From Rubidibacter lacunae KORDI 51-2 (GTDB taxonomy: Bacteria; Cyanobacteriota; Cyanobacteriia; Cyanobacteriales; Rubidibacteraceae), in NCBI RefSeq assembly GCF_000473895.1, contig NZ_ASSJ01000085.1, positions 1 to 60,477 of the forward strand: a stretch of 60,477 nucleotides of DNA, read 5' to 3'. Below the pieces are notes generated by a model that was not told where the DNA came from, searched no databases, and was given only the letters and a program-made list of their open reading frames with translations. Every line of letters starts with the position of its first letter. Within the stretch, counting starts at the first letter, position 1. Shown in pieces: positions 47,504-60,320 of this stretch. The translations under genes were made by a program, and so were the position numbers.

Positions 47504-49270
47504 ATGCTATTTAAATACGCACGCTATCTACCGTTCGTCGGCACTGCCGCCTGCGCAGCCGGAACAGTTGCCGGTTTTATTAGCGGCAGTTGGACCCCCG
47601 GACCTGTCTTGGCGATCGCCTGCGGCACGCTCCTGATTGTTGCCGGGACAATCGCGATCGGAAGGATGGGTTGGGGCCGATCCCTGCAGGCCGGCACTAA
47701 TGCGGCGATCGCGACGGTATCAATCCTGGCGATTCTCGGCGCGCTCAATTTCTTTGCCGTACGCTTCGGTCCGCGCTTAGATCTGACCGAAACTCAGCTT
47801 TTCACCTTGTCTCCACAAACTCAACAGCTTGTGGAAAATCTTGACAAGCCCTTAAAAGTCTGGGTTTTTGCGCGCTCGGCGACGGAAAGTACTGAAGAAC
47901 TACTCGATAACTACGCCCGTCTCAGCGAAGAATTTTCCTACGAAGTTGCCGACCCAGAACGGCGGGCCGGTTTGGCGCGTCGGTTTGAAGTACGGGCTGA
48001 CGGTGAGGTGTACCTCGAGCGCGGTGATACCCGACCGCTCGTTCAAACCCTCGGACCGTCCGAACCGCTATCGGAAGCGCGCTTGACAGGCGCGATCGCC
48101 AAGATCCAGCGCGACTCGACGCCACTTGTGTTTTTCCTGCAAGGGCACGGTGAGGCAAATTTCAGCGCCGATGAAGGCGGGCTCGCTCAAGCGATCGCGG
48201 CCTTGGAGGAGCGCGGATTTGCTGTTGAGGAACTAAGCCTAGCAGTGAAGTCGGCGGTGCCCGAGGATGCCGACGCCGTGGTGGTGGCGGGCCCGCTGCG
48301 GATGCTGTTTCCCGGCGAAGTGCAGGCGCTGCAGAGTTACCTAGATGGGGGAGGCAGCGTCATGGTCATGCTGGACCCGCAGACCGAGGCCGGTCTTGAG
48401 GATCTGCTCGAGGAGTGGGGCGTGCGCTTTGACGATCGCCTGGTTGTAGACGTGTCCGGGAATGGCAGTGTTGTGGGGTTGGGGCCCGAAACACCGCTGG
48501 TGTTCGACTATGGCGAACATCCCATTGTCGAGGCATTCGGCAACGATATTTCGATATATCCGATTGCGCGTCCGGTTGAAGCCGAAGCGGTTCTCGATAG
48601 CGGCATCCAAGCATCACCATTACTGTTCACGGGGGAGCAAACCTGGGCGGAAAGCGATCCAACTTCGCTGTCTCTGAGCTTCGATCCGGAACAGGACGCT
48701 CGCGGTCCGCTGGTGTTGGGCTATGCCCTCAGCAAAGCTGCCAGTCCTCCTGCTATCGCTCCGTCACTCTCCGAAGACAGGGACGCGAACGATCTGGGTG
48801 AGGATGCATCCGATCCCACAGGTGAAGTTCTCACGGAGGAAAAAAGCACCGAGACCGAGACCCAGGATTCAACTGTCCCCGAGACGGTCGATCCAGACGC
48901 GGGTGGGACGGAGTCCGCCGAGTCGCCGGCATCTGCAAACGGCGGCAAATTGCCCACTCCCGCAGTCCCTGCCGAGGAAAACGAGTCGCGATCGCCGAGC
49001 GGCGAAGCGCGGCTGGTAGCCATTGGCAACTCGACCTTTGCAACGAATGACTGGTTTCAGCAGCAACTCAATGGCGATGTTTTCCTTAACTCCATCGAGT
49101 GGCTGACCAACGCCGGCGACCAACCGCTTAGCATCCGCCCCCCCGAACAAACCGATCGCCGCATCGAATTGTCTCCCGCTCGGGCGCAAGCGATCGGCTG
49201 GCTGGCATTGCTGCTCATGCCGCTGCTCGGAATAGCTGGTGCCGTCAGTGCCTGGCTGCTGCGACAGTAG
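47504..49270 (+). CDS. GldG-like ABC transporter auxiliary protein
   Basis: A 588-residue protein. Two N-terminal hydrophobic helices are followed by a large soluble domain (GPRLDLTETQLFTLSPQT at the membrane exit, then FLQGHGEANFSADEGGLAQA and VMLDPQTEAGLEDLLEEW), and a C-terminal membrane helix (LALLLMPLLGIAGAVSAWLL). It matches GldG/ABC auxiliary proteins that work with GldA-GldF. Between about residues 415 and 500 lies an acidic, Ser/Thr/Glu-rich linker of about 85 residues, which may be a lineage insertion. Third gene of the exporter unit. Confidence 0.88.
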   Translation: MLFKYARYLPFVGTAACAAGTVAGFISGSWTPGPVLAIACGTLLIVAGTIAIGRMGWGRSLQAGTNAAIATVSILAILGALNFFAVRFGPRLDLTETQLFTLSPQTQQLVENLDKPLKVWVFARSATESTEELLDNYARLSEEFSYEVADPERRAGLARRFEVRADGEVYLERGDTRPLVQTLGPSEPLSEARLTGAIAKIQRDSTPLVFFLQGHGEANFSADEGGLAQAIAALEERGFAVEELSLAVKSAVPEDADAVVVAGPLRMLFPGEVQALQSYLDGGGSVMVMLDPQTEAGLEDLLEEWGVRFDDRLVVDVSGNGSVVGLGPETPLVFDYGEHPIVEAFGNDISIYPIARPVEAEAVLDSGIQASPLLFTGEQTWAESDPTSLSLSFDPEQDARGPLVLGYALSKAASPPAIAPSLSEDRDANDLGEDASDPTGEVLTEEKSTETETQDSTVPETVDPDAGGTESAESPASANGGKLPTPAVPAEENESRSPSGEARLVAIGNSTFATNDWFQQQLNGDVFLNSIEWLTNAGDQPLSIRPPEQTDRRIELSPARAQAIGWLALLLMPLLGIAGAVSAWLLRQ

Positions 49271-52570
<3,300 letters not shown>

Positions 52571-52579
52571 GTGCAAACA

Positions 52580-52611
52580 AACCGGATGTCGGCACGCGAC
52601 GACGTCCGGTT
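52580..52611 (+). terminator. Hairpin after apcE
   Basis: AACCGGATGTCG / CGACGTCCGGTT, a twelve-base stem with one G-T pair and an eight-base loop, 10 nt after the apcE stop. There is no T-run directly behind it; it may stabilise the apcE mRNA or help attenuate read-through to apcA. Confidence 0.55.
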
Positions 52612-52707
52612 CTAAGATTTGCAACGAGCATGTCGCATTTTATACCCATTTGCCTGCGATCGCCTCCAATTTTCGCGTGCAAATGTCGGACATTGGATTG
52701 TCCCTGC

Positions 52708-52738
52708 CTCCCACCAACGTTGACTTGGGGGGCTTTTT
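52708..52738 (+). terminator. Terminator-like hairpin between apcE and apcA
   Basis: CCCACCAA-loop-TTGGGGGG forms an imperfect stem followed immediately by CTTTTT. It lies about 140 nt after apcE and suggests that apcA-apcB-apcC have their own promoter, with some read-through. Confidence 0.6.
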
Positions 52739-53032
52739 AAGTTTTCGCTCGAACCTGAGTGGCAATGTAAATATATATTAAAGCGGCTCGGGATCGGCAC
52801 GTAAAATGTCGCACAATGTTGCACGAGACGATTGCAGGATGCTTCAAGTGCAGGGTGCTTCAGTACGTGTCTTCTGGCACTACGGGAAGCGCCAATAAGA
52901 ACTGGCAGATCGCACTCGAACTGCGGTTGACGAGCCAACGGTGCGTCCGCCGCTGTTATTTTTGCAGCCGATTGCCCGACGTCCCTGGGGCGTTGGATAT
53001 GTGCAAGTCCACGGGTTGGAGGAAATCCATCG
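52739..53032. promoter_or_regulatory. Upstream region of apcABC
   Basis: Spacer before apcA, together with the apcE hairpins forming a 462-base interval. It should hold the apcA promoter. A strong ribosome-binding site GGAGG is at 53018-53022, ten bases before the apcA ATG. No exact -10/-35 pair was recognised. Confidence 0.45.
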
Positions 53033-53518
53033 ATGAGTATCGTCACTAAGTCGATCGTCAACGCTGACGCTGAGGCACGCTACCTCAGCCCCGGCGAGCT
53101 GGATCGCATTAAGTCGTTCGTTGAAGGCGGCGAGCAGCGCCTACGCATCGCGCAAGTGCTGACCGAATCTCGCGAGCGCATTATTAAGGAAGCAGGTGAC
53201 AAGCTGTTCCAAAAGCGTCCGGATGTCGTGTCCCCCGGCGGCAACGCCTACGGCGAGGAAATGACTGCAACTTGCCTGCGCGACATGGATTACTACCTGC
53301 GCCTAGTCACCTATGGCGTGGTTGCGGGTGATGTCACCCCGATCGAAGAGATCGGTTTGGTGGGCGTAGCTGAGATGTACAAGTCGCTGGGAACGCCCAT
53401 CGATGCTGTCGCTCAGAGCGTGCGCGAAATGAAGGGTGTTGCTACCTCGCTGATGTCGATGGAAGATGCAGCGGAAGCTGGTTCCTACTTCGACTACGTT
53501 GTCGGTCGGATGCAGTAA
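53033..53518 (+). CDS. apcA: Allophycocyanin alpha subunit
   Basis: Core phycobiliprotein subunit, 161 residues. The bilin-binding cysteine is C81 in [14 protein letters not shown], flanked by [11 protein letters not shown]. It pairs with ApcB to form trimers of the phycobilisome core. GGAGG Shine-Dalgarno upstream. apcB begins 57 nt after the stop, and apcC further on, so the three form the usual apcABC operon. Confidence 0.98.
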   Translation: MSIVTKSIVNADAEARYLSPGELDRIKSFVEGGEQRLRIAQVLTESRERIIKEAGDKLFQKRPDVVSPGGNAYGEEMTATCLRDMDYYLRLVTYGVVAGDVTPIEEIGLVGVAEMYKSLGTPIDAVAQSVREMKGVATSLMSMEDAAEAGSYFDYVVGRMQ

Positions 53519-53575
53519 GTCTGCAACGAACACGACTGTCTCTTTAAGACGACCATCATTAAAGGAAACGGAGCA

Positions 53576-54061
53576 ATGCAAGACGCCATTACCTCTGTCA
53601 TCAACTCTGCTGATGTTCAGGGCAAGTACCTCGACACGTCCTCTATGGACAAGCTCAAGGGCTTTTTCCAATCCGGTCAGCTGCGCGTGCGTGCGGCAAG
53701 CGTGATTGGTGCGAACGCAGCAAACATCGTCAAAGAAGCCGTAGCAAAGTCCTTGCTGTACTCGGACATTACTCGTCCGGGCGGCAACATGTACACCACC
53801 CGTCGCTATGCTGCTTGCATCCGCGACTTGGACTACTACCTGCGCTATGCCACCTATGCGATGCTGGCGGGAGATCCGTCCATCCTCGACGAGCGCGTGC
53901 TCAACGGTTTGAAAGAGACCTATAACTCCCTGGGCGTCCCCGTCAACGCGACAGTACAGGCTATCCAAGCCATGAAGGAAGTGACCGCTGGTTTGGTCGG
54001 TCCTGATGCCGGCAAGGAAATGGGCGTGTACTTAGATTACATCTGCTCGGGTCTGAGCTAG
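53576..54061 (+). CDS. apcB: Allophycocyanin beta subunit
   Basis: Beta subunit of allophycocyanin, 161 residues. Phycocyanobilin attaches at C81 ([16 protein letters not shown]); N71 (PGGNMYTT) is the asparagine methylated in the family. The preceding leader contains AAAGGAAACGGAG as a ribosome-binding region. Second gene of apcABC; a 254-nt spacer separates it from apcC, typical of the operon and compatible with lower apcC expression. Confidence 0.98.
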   Translation: MQDAITSVINSADVQGKYLDTSSMDKLKGFFQSGQLRVRAASVIGANAANIVKEAVAKSLLYSDITRPGGNMYTTRRYAACIRDLDYYLRYATYAMLAGDPSILDERVLNGLKETYNSLGVPVNATVQAIQAMKEVTAGLVGPDAGKEMGVYLDYICSGLS

Positions 54062-54315
54062 TTACCCGCTCGGTCGAGACTGCTTCTCGGTTCGGAAACG
54101 TTCGGGATGTCGGGAGGGAGTGCTAGGGGTTGCAAGGCTCGGTTGGTTCCTACCAGCGGGTTTTGCCTGATTAGCATTGACTCAACGACACCCGAACGTT
54201 GTTTTTCTGGCGCACGGCGCTGGAGTGTTCGGGATCGGTCGTGCGTAGCAGCGGTCGGTAGACCGCATTTCAGTGTCTTTGAGATAGAACCATTTCCCAG
54301 CAAGGAGAGATCCAC

Positions 54316-54519
54316 ATGCGGATGTTTCGCGTAACGGCTTGCGTCCCCAGTCAAACTCGAATTCGGACGCAGCGAGAGTTGCAAAACACGTATTTCACGA
54401 AGCTCGTACCCTACGACAACTGGTTTCGCGAGCAGCAACGCATCATGAAAATGGGCGGTAAGATCGTTAAAGTCGAGTTGGCGACAGGCAAGCCAGGCAC
54501 GAACGCGGGCTTGCAGTAA
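54316..54519 (+). CDS. apcC: Phycobilisome small core linker (Lc 7.8 kDa)
   Basis: Caps the allophycocyanin core cylinders. Length 67 residues, with the family opening MRMFRVTACVPSQTRIRTQR, basic throughout, and the conserved LVPYDNWFREQQRI segment. AAGGAG lies about 10 nt before the ATG. It ends the apc operon and is followed by a strong terminator. Confidence 0.97.
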   Translation: MRMFRVTACVPSQTRIRTQRELQNTYFTKLVPYDNWFREQQRIMKMGGKIVKVELATGKPGTNAGLQ

Positions 54520-54623
54520 TAGCAGTTAAACGAGCAACGGGTATATGCTGCTGCTTTTGCAGGACGGCGGCGGCCTCCCGTCAACCAGCCGGCGTGCGAC
54601 TGGTTGAGTTTGCTACCCTTCAA

Positions 54624-54650
54624 GGAGGTCGATTTACGACCTCTTTTTTG
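54624..54650 (+). terminator. Intrinsic terminator of apcABC
   Basis: GGAGGTCG-ATTTA-CGACCTC followed by TTTTTTG, about 105 nt after apcC. A second, weaker inverted repeat (CAACCAG / CTGGTTG, about 54580-54604) lies just upstream. Confidence 0.9.
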
Positions 54651-54805
54651 TTGTGTTTTGTAGCAAATTGCCGATTCCAACCCAGTAAATTCGTGTCAAT
54701 TACCGGCACGGCCGAGCTGGATGCGGAACGGTCGGTAGCGTTTACCAGTCGTGTCGGGCGGGGCGTGTGATTTAAGGGCGGGATGCGAGTCGCGCAGGGA
54801 TAATC

Positions 54806-55999
54806 GTGTTAAGAAACTTGATTCCGGTATTCGATACCGGCGTGCAGGCTTGGGCGTTGGAGGCGCGCCTATTGCGATGGCTGACTTTGTTGTGGTTGTG
54901 TGTTGGGCTAGTGGTGCTGGTCTCGGCGTCATACCCAGTAGCGCAGGTGGAGCAAGGTGACGGGCTGTTTTTTTTGAAGCGGCAACTCGTGTGGGCATTC
55001 GCCGGGTTGGTGGGATTTAACCTCGTAGCACGATCGCCACTAGAGCGCCTATTAAAGATCGCACCCTACGTCACGATCGTTTTGGGCGGGCTAATCTTTG
55101 CAACGAAGTTGACGGGTATTGGGACTGAGGTCAATGGCGCAATGCGCTGGATCGAGATCGGACCAATTTCACTTCAGCCTTCAGAGCCGATCAAGCCGTT
55201 TTTAGTCCTGCAGAGCGCCTGGCTGTTTGGCGAGTGGGAGCAGCTGTCGTGGCGATCGCGTGTGGGATGGCTATGTATTTTTGCACTGGTACTGGGCGGG
55301 ATCCTGATTCAGCCGAATCTCAGTACCGCCGCGCTATGCGGCATGTCACTCTGGGCGATCGCGCTAGCGGCAGGAATTCCTTGGTTGTATTTGCTGGGAG
55401 TAGCTGGGAGCGGTTTAGCGCTGGCAACGATCAGCATTAGTTTGGTGGATTACCAGCGGCGACGCGTCACATCATTTTTAGATCCGTGGGCGGATCCACA
55501 GGGTGATGGCTTTCAGTTGGTTCAAAGTTTGCTCGCGATCGCTTCGGGCGGCACTTGGGGCACGCGCTTGGGGCTTTCGCATCAAAAACTCTTCTACTTG
55601 CCCATTCAACACACGGACTTTATTTTTGCCGTATTTGCTGAGGAGTTCGGGTTTGCCGGCACGGTTGGCCTGCTGTTGTTACTGATGGGTTATGCAACCC
55701 TCGCACTCGCGGTTGCACTGAAGGCAAGGCAACCCATACATCGTCTGATTGCGATGGGAGCGACGATTTTCCTGATCGGGCAGGCGTTGATCAACATTGG
55801 CGTAGCAACGGGCTCGCTACCAACGACGGGGTTACCGTTGCCACTGTTTAGTTACGGTGGCAACTCGCTCATTGCAAGCTTGTTACTGGCGGGGCTATTG
55901 GTGCGCGTGGCGCGCGAGAGTAATGAAGCAAAAGTCGTTCCGCTTCCCATAAGACATCGTCCGCAATTCTCAGAGCGTGTTAACCCGCAAGGTCGGTAA
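54806..55999 (+). CDS. ftsW: FtsW/RodA/SpoVE family peptidoglycan polymerase
   Basis: SEDS-family membrane protein, 397 residues, GTG start. About ten transmembrane helices are visible (LLRWLTLLWLCVGLVVLVSA and others). Family motifs are present: the conserved ISLQPSEPIKPF, the periplasmic loop DPWADPQGDGFQLVQSLLAIASGG, HTDFIFAVFAEEFGF and the C-terminal PLPLFSYGGNSLIA. SEDS proteins polymerise septal or lateral peptidoglycan; FtsW is the more likely name because the DPQGDG loop resembles septal members, but RodA cannot be excluded. Stands alone after the apc operon terminator. Confidence 0.88.
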   Translation: MLRNLIPVFDTGVQAWALEARLLRWLTLLWLCVGLVVLVSASYPVAQVEQGDGLFFLKRQLVWAFAGLVGFNLVARSPLERLLKIAPYVTIVLGGLIFATKLTGIGTEVNGAMRWIEIGPISLQPSEPIKPFLVLQSAWLFGEWEQLSWRSRVGWLCIFALVLGGILIQPNLSTAALCGMSLWAIALAAGIPWLYLLGVAGSGLALATISISLVDYQRRRVTSFLDPWADPQGDGFQLVQSLLAIASGGTWGTRLGLSHQKLFYLPIQHTDFIFAVFAEEFGFAGTVGLLLLLMGYATLALAVALKARQPIHRLIAMGATIFLIGQALINIGVATGSLPTTGLPLPLFSYGGNSLIASLLLAGLLVRVARESNEAKVVPLPIRHRPQFSERVNPQGR

Positions 56000-56231
56000 G
56001 TAGCCTGAACGACTTTTGATTTGAAGCTCCAAAAACTCTTGAAACAGCGCCAATTAAATATCGAATCACTCTGAACGACCTTTAGACACGTACAATTTTT
56101 GATATGAGACAAGGGCAGACTTGGCGAAACTCAAGACTTTCGTCTCTAAAAAAATCATTGTCTCGAAAAGAGCCATCAGATTTTGGCACACTAAAAAAAT
56201 GGATGCTATTTTAGCTAAACCTTTGTTTACG

Positions 56232-57158
56232 TCAATTTGGGACGTTAAGAGCGCCATTGTCTAGCAAGTATTTTCGTTGCTCGGCACTCAATCCCTTGGC
56301 ATCTGTAAACACTGCATTGTCAACTTTAGTCCCATCAAATAAGCAACCGTGCCAACTCGTCCCCTCGCAGTTAGCATCTTGGAGGTCGGCCCGAGTAAAA
56401 TTGATGTCTTCCAATGTCGCCCCCTCCAGATTGACACCAAACAGCGAAGCATCCGTACAATCGAGATCTTTAAGCAAAGCTGCTTCAAGATTGGCATCGG
56501 TCAAATCAGTCTGACGGCAATGTGTGTCGATGAGTTTTGCTGCACGTAGGTATGCGCCAATGCAGCTCGCTCGACTCAGATCGGCATTGGTAAATTGCGC
56601 TTGGGTCAAGACAGATGCCGATAGATCGGCCTTATCCCAATTTGTTGAGTCCAGGATGGCAGCACGCATGTTGGCGCGGTACAAGTTCGCGCCTGAAAAG
56701 TTCGCCCGTTCGAAGTTACCCGCCCCCAGATGCGATCGCGCCAGAGCTGCTCCGCTGAAGTTAGCCCCAGTCGCAATGGCTTCAGTCAGATCCGCTCCTT
56801 CAAAATTGGCACGAGTAGCATCGGCATCGACCAGCAGAATACCGTGCATTTGAGCATCAATACAAAGTGCCTCGCGGAGATTGGCACGCTTGCAACAGGC
56901 AACGGTTAGGTTAGCGGCACTCAAGTTAGCTAGCACGAGGACTGCCTCGGTGAAATTGGCGCGAATGAGGACGGCGTTCTGAAAGTTACATTCCACACAC
57001 GAGGCGCGCGTGAAATCCGCGGTTCGTAGATAGGTTCCCAGAAACTTGGCTCGGTCGAGTGACTGTCCCTGCAAGTTGATGTGACTGAGTTCGGCGCGGG
57101 TGAGGGATTCACCGGCAGCGATCTTCTCTAATACTTGAGCAGCTGTCAGTTGGGTCAT
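56232..57158 (-). CDS. Pentapeptide-repeat protein
   Basis: A 308-residue protein. After a short N-terminal helix (LTAAQVLEKIAAGESLTRAE) it is almost entirely A(N/D)(L/F)xx repeats (residues about 25-275), which fold into a right-handed beta-helix. The C-terminus (AKGLSAEQRKYLLDNGALNV) resembles the closing end of cyanobacterial members. No signal peptide. Function of most such proteins is unknown; the shape is a DNA-mimicking or protein-binding rod. The gene is convergent with ftsW. Confidence 0.9.
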   Translation of the reverse strand: MTQLTAAQVLEKIAAGESLTRAELSHINLQGQSLDRAKFLGTYLRTADFTRASCVECNFQNAVLIRANFTEAVLVLANLSAANLTVACCKRANLREALCIDAQMHGILLVDADATRANFEGADLTEAIATGANFSGAALARSHLGAGNFERANFSGANLYRANMRAAILDSTNWDKADLSASVLTQAQFTNADLSRASCIGAYLRAAKLIDTHCRQTDLTDANLEAALLKDLDCTDASLFGVNLEGATLEDINFTRADLQDANCEGTSWHGCLFDGTKVDNAVFTDAKGLSAEQRKYLLDNGALNVPN

Positions 57159-57271
57159 GGCTGTGTATCGTGGCTGCGGATCGGGTTACGAGCAAGCAAG
57201 TTGAGAGCGAAGCCAGTCAAGCACGGCGGAACGCGTGCACCCAGCAATGTGCAACCGGCCGAGCTTGACTG

Positions 57272-58162
57272 TTAAGGCTCGGCGTCAACGGTACCGGCGT
57301 CCGGCCAGATGAAGTCAGCGATTGCCTCGCGATCGGATGCAGGCAGCGGCTCTACCACTCCGGCCGGTAGCACTGACATTTGCAGCACTGTTAAGTCGCT
57401 CAGCCGACGCGCGACACGATCGGGAATACCGGAGCCATACACAACATGTCCTGCACCGGAAATTGCCACAATGCGCGTATCGGGATGGGTGCGGTAGAAC
57501 TCGGCAATTGTCGCGGCCATTGTTTCGTCCCAAACCGACTGTGCCGCCACAAAGTTCTCGAAACCCGGCGTTTCCCTGCTGCCGCCGTGAATTGTGAAGG
57601 CTTCGCTCAAGAATTCTCGGTATCCAGCGTTATCGGTATGAATGTCGTTCAGGGGCGGAATCCATTCGCGGGCATCGGGACCGAGGCTAGCCAATCCCCT
57701 ACGGGCAACTTGGCGCGTTACTTCACTCGGCGCATTCAAAGCCAGCACGGGCAGGTTGCGTTCGCGAGCAAAGTGCAACAGAGGCGCGCAAGACTCCCAC
57801 GAAAACCCCCAGCGATCGCGATATTCAGTTTGCTCCACTAGGGCATCTTCGTCGATTTCGCCGGTAAGGTAGCGGTCGATGAAAGCCTGGTAGGGCCGCT
57901 GAAACATCTCTAACCCGATTGTGAGGTTAGGGTCGCGGTCGTATAGTTCCTGAAGGATTTCGAGCTGGGCAGCGCGATCCTCGGCATTTGCATGGCGCTC
58001 GCCCAGGAAGATAATGTTAGCCGCTGCAAGGTCCTGCAAAATTTGCGTGCGTGTTTCGGACGCGGCGGTAGCAGCAAGCGGCAGCGATGCCACTTGAGAG
58101 GCAGGTGGAGTCCCTAGGCAAACAGCACCCAAGGCGATCGCGAGCAGATAACCAACCTTCAC
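57272..58162 (-). CDS. ChaN family (DUF399) lipoprotein-like protein
   Basis: A 296-residue secreted protein. Residues 1-34 form an N-terminal signal peptide; no cysteine lipobox is visible, so it may be soluble in the periplasm rather than lipidated. The ChaN/DUF399 core has IIFLGERHANAEDRAAQLEIL, NLTIGLEMFQRPYQAFIDRYL, YRDRWGFSWESCAPLLHFA, and VAISGAGHVVYGSGIPDR; ChaN binds heme at a conserved tyrosine/histidine pair in relatives. GTG start. An iron- or heme-related role is inferred from the family. Confidence 0.85.
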   Translation of the reverse strand: MKVGYLLAIALGAVCLGTPPASQVASLPLAATAASETRTQILQDLAAANIIFLGERHANAEDRAAQLEILQELYDRDPNLTIGLEMFQRPYQAFIDRYLTGEIDEDALVEQTEYRDRWGFSWESCAPLLHFARERNLPVLALNAPSEVTRQVARRGLASLGPDAREWIPPLNDIHTDNAGYREFLSEAFTIHGGSRETPGFENFVAAQSVWDETMAATIAEFYRTHPDTRIVAISGAGHVVYGSGIPDRVARRLSDLTVLQMSVLPAGVVEPLPASDREAIADFIWPDAGTVDAEP

Positions 58163-58332
58163 GACAGCAAATGAGGTAGAGAGACGCCGCTAGCGCGCTG
58201 CGGTTAATTCACTTTTACCAGACCCCATTGCTGACTGCACTTCATTTTGCGCCAACCCAATGGGATTGTAAGGGTCCGCTGACAACCCACGCAGCATGTG
58301 CAGTTCCTAGCAGACCGTGCGGTTTTTAAGAG

Positions 58333-59490
58333 TTACTTGCGCAATTGTACGGGCATCACGAGGTAAGTTAGCTTTTGTCCGCCCACAGGAGTAACGATCG
58401 CCGGCTGTGTCGATGAATTGAGTTGAATTTGTACTTCGCTTGCCTGCAATACCTTCAACCCATCCATCAGATAACGGATATTAAAAGCAATATCCATACT
58501 TTCTCCGGTAATCTGCGCTGGCAGAGACTCGCGGGCATTACCGACGTCTTGTGCGTCCACCGACAGCGACAGCTCTTGGCCGGCGCTATCCAGCGAAAAC
58601 TTAACAATGTTGTTCTTTTGATCTGCCATTACCGAAGCTACTTCCAAACTGCTCTGCAAGCGGCGGCGATCGACGGTCAGCCGCCGTTCAAATTGCTGCG
58701 GAATGAGCTGCCGATACGCCGGGTACGCTCCGTCGAGCTTGCGACTGGTCAGCCGGCGATTGCCGAATTCGAACACCACCTGTCGGTCGTCTGCCCGAAA
58801 CATCACGCGTTCTCCGGGCTCGCACGAACTCAACATCCGCTCCAACTCTCGTAACGCCCGTGCCGGAATCGTAACTGCCAGGGTTGGTCCGGCGCTTGGC
58901 GGTACATCTTCTTCACTGGTTGTCTCCACAACGACCAGTCGGTGTCCGTCTGTTGCTGCAAACTCTAACCCGCCCTCCGGCTGGGTCAGATGTACGCCTG
59001 TCAACACTTGTTTTGTTTCGTCTGGACTGGCAGCGAACAACGTTGCCGCCAATCCTTCGGCAAGCATTGCTGCTTCCAAGTCGATCGGTTCGCCGGCAAC
59101 TGCCGGCAGTTCGGGAAACTCCTTTGCACTCGTTCCCCGCAGTTGGTAGCGCCCTGATGTGTGGACGATTGTTCCCAAAACGCCACCTTCAAGCTTGTCC
59201 GCCTCAACGGGCGCGCACGACAGCGTTAATTCTCCTTCCGGCAACCGCGCCACGAGGTCGTTCAATAATCGTGCTGGCAGCGCCACCGCACTCGTCTCCG
59301 ATACTTGTGCCGGGAAGCTAGCCTGCAGTCCCAGGGAATGGTCGAACGCCGTCAGTTTTACTGTTTGAGCGGCTTCGTCCGCTTCAAGTAACACGTTTCC
59401 TAAGATCGGATGTGCGGGACGCGACGGTACCGCACGGCTTACCGAAGATAAGTGCGCGTTCAAATCGCTCTGGCTGCAAGTCAGTTTCAT
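58333..59490 (-). CDS. dnaN: DNA polymerase III subunit beta (sliding clamp)
   Basis: Ring-shaped processivity factor of the replicase, 385 residues from ATG 59490 (MKLTCSQSDLNAHLSSVSRA); the longer open frame reads through an unrelated degraded gene. The three clamp domains are recognisable (PILGNVLLEADEAAQTVKLT, GVHLTQPEGGLEFAATDGHRL, IAFNIRYLMDGLKVL), with the C-terminal YLVMPVQLRK that lines the protein-binding groove. An ATG 42 nt upstream (MSFDSTATEIF) is less likely. The gene is not next to dnaA or an obvious origin. Confidence 0.95.
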   Translation of the reverse strand: MKLTCSQSDLNAHLSSVSRAVPSRPAHPILGNVLLEADEAAQTVKLTAFDHSLGLQASFPAQVSETSAVALPARLLNDLVARLPEGELTLSCAPVEADKLEGGVLGTIVHTSGRYQLRGTSAKEFPELPAVAGEPIDLEAAMLAEGLAATLFAASPDETKQVLTGVHLTQPEGGLEFAATDGHRLVVVETTSEEDVPPSAGPTLAVTIPARALRELERMLSSCEPGERVMFRADDRQVVFEFGNRRLTSRKLDGAYPAYRQLIPQQFERRLTVDRRRLQSSLEVASVMADQKNNIVKFSLDSAGQELSLSVDAQDVGNARESLPAQITGESMDIAFNIRYLMDGLKVLQASEVQIQLNSSTQPAIVTPVGGQKLTYLVMPVQLRK

Positions 59491-59647
59491 CTGTTTGTCG
59501 AATATTTCTGTAGCCGTCGAATCAAACGACATTTTAGTGCAACCCTCGAGTGTGGGGGCCGGGCGCGATCGTCTGTTGTAATTAGGCGATGGCAACCGTC
59601 CGCCGTCAATCGCTGCGGTTCGCGTGTGATGGCCAATATGTAGCGCC

Positions 59648-60108
59648 TCACTTATGTATGCGATTCCCGCCACACCAATCCGGGACAGCGTGCGGGTGTA
59701 AGACGTATTCGGATACCGCTCTAACAACCACCGCGGCCAACCAAGTTTTCCTCGTGCTGGAATTACAATCAGCGCGATCGCTAGGCGCTCGGCATAGGCA
59801 AGAATTTTCGCGGGCGGATCGCCGACAGCAACGTGAAACTAGACCTCTGCAGTGTGAGTATCGCAGCGATCGCTAAACACCTTCTCGACATGCTGACGGC
59901 ACGATGATTCATCTACAGTTCGCCAAAATGCTCCCGGTTCGCCTGGATTGAGCGGCCGCATGACGTGGTTGGCATGTACTTGGCCGGGTCGCCTAAAAAA
60001 ACAGTGCTTTCGCCAGCGCGCGCAGGGATGCCTCCGAAAAGTCAACTGGGACGAGAACGCGATCGGGCGCAAATAGGCTCCTCGAGCTCGCTCGGTTCCA
60101 AACTCCAT
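59648..60108 (-). pseudogene. Degraded universal stress protein (UspA family)
   Basis: A cyanobacterial UspA-type protein can be read only by changing frame and ignoring a stop. RVLVPVDFSEASLRALAKAL (about 60005-60064) is the UspA N-terminus, but a run of seven T (A7 at 59995-60001) breaks the frame; GQVHANHVMRPLNPGEPG continues in another. An in-frame TAG at 59839-59841 precedes FHVAVGDPPAKILAYAERL and LIVIPARGKLGWPRWLL. The end (AVSEYVLHPHAVPDW) needs a third frame. Three independent lesions indicate a pseudogene. It lies between dnaN and psbA. Confidence 0.78.
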
Positions 60109-60285
60109 GCTTGCATTGTAATCAATGCTTGTCAGCGGTTAATCGCCTTATTCTTGGTGAAGCAAGCAGCCCAGATAAGACCCAGAAATCTCATCTGAGT
60201 AACGATTGCCTGCTAAGCAGGCACCCCGCGATCGACGTCTACCTTCCTGGTTGCAAGCTAAACGCGATACTGCCGGACGAATGCG

Positions 60286-60310
60286 AAAAAGCGCCCCCTA
60301 ATGGGGGCGC
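60286..60310 (-). terminator. Intrinsic terminator of psbA
   Basis: Perfect stem GCGCCCCC / GGGGGCGC with a four-base loop, followed on the minus strand by TTTTTCGC. It is about 40 nt after the psbA stop. Confidence 0.9.
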
Positions 60311-60320
60311 TTGGCTCATC

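Noticed and set aside
59839-60108. 89-codon leftward frame as an intact gene
   Set aside because: It is a mixture of frames of a degraded UspA gene; its N-terminal part is out of frame with the real UspA reading.
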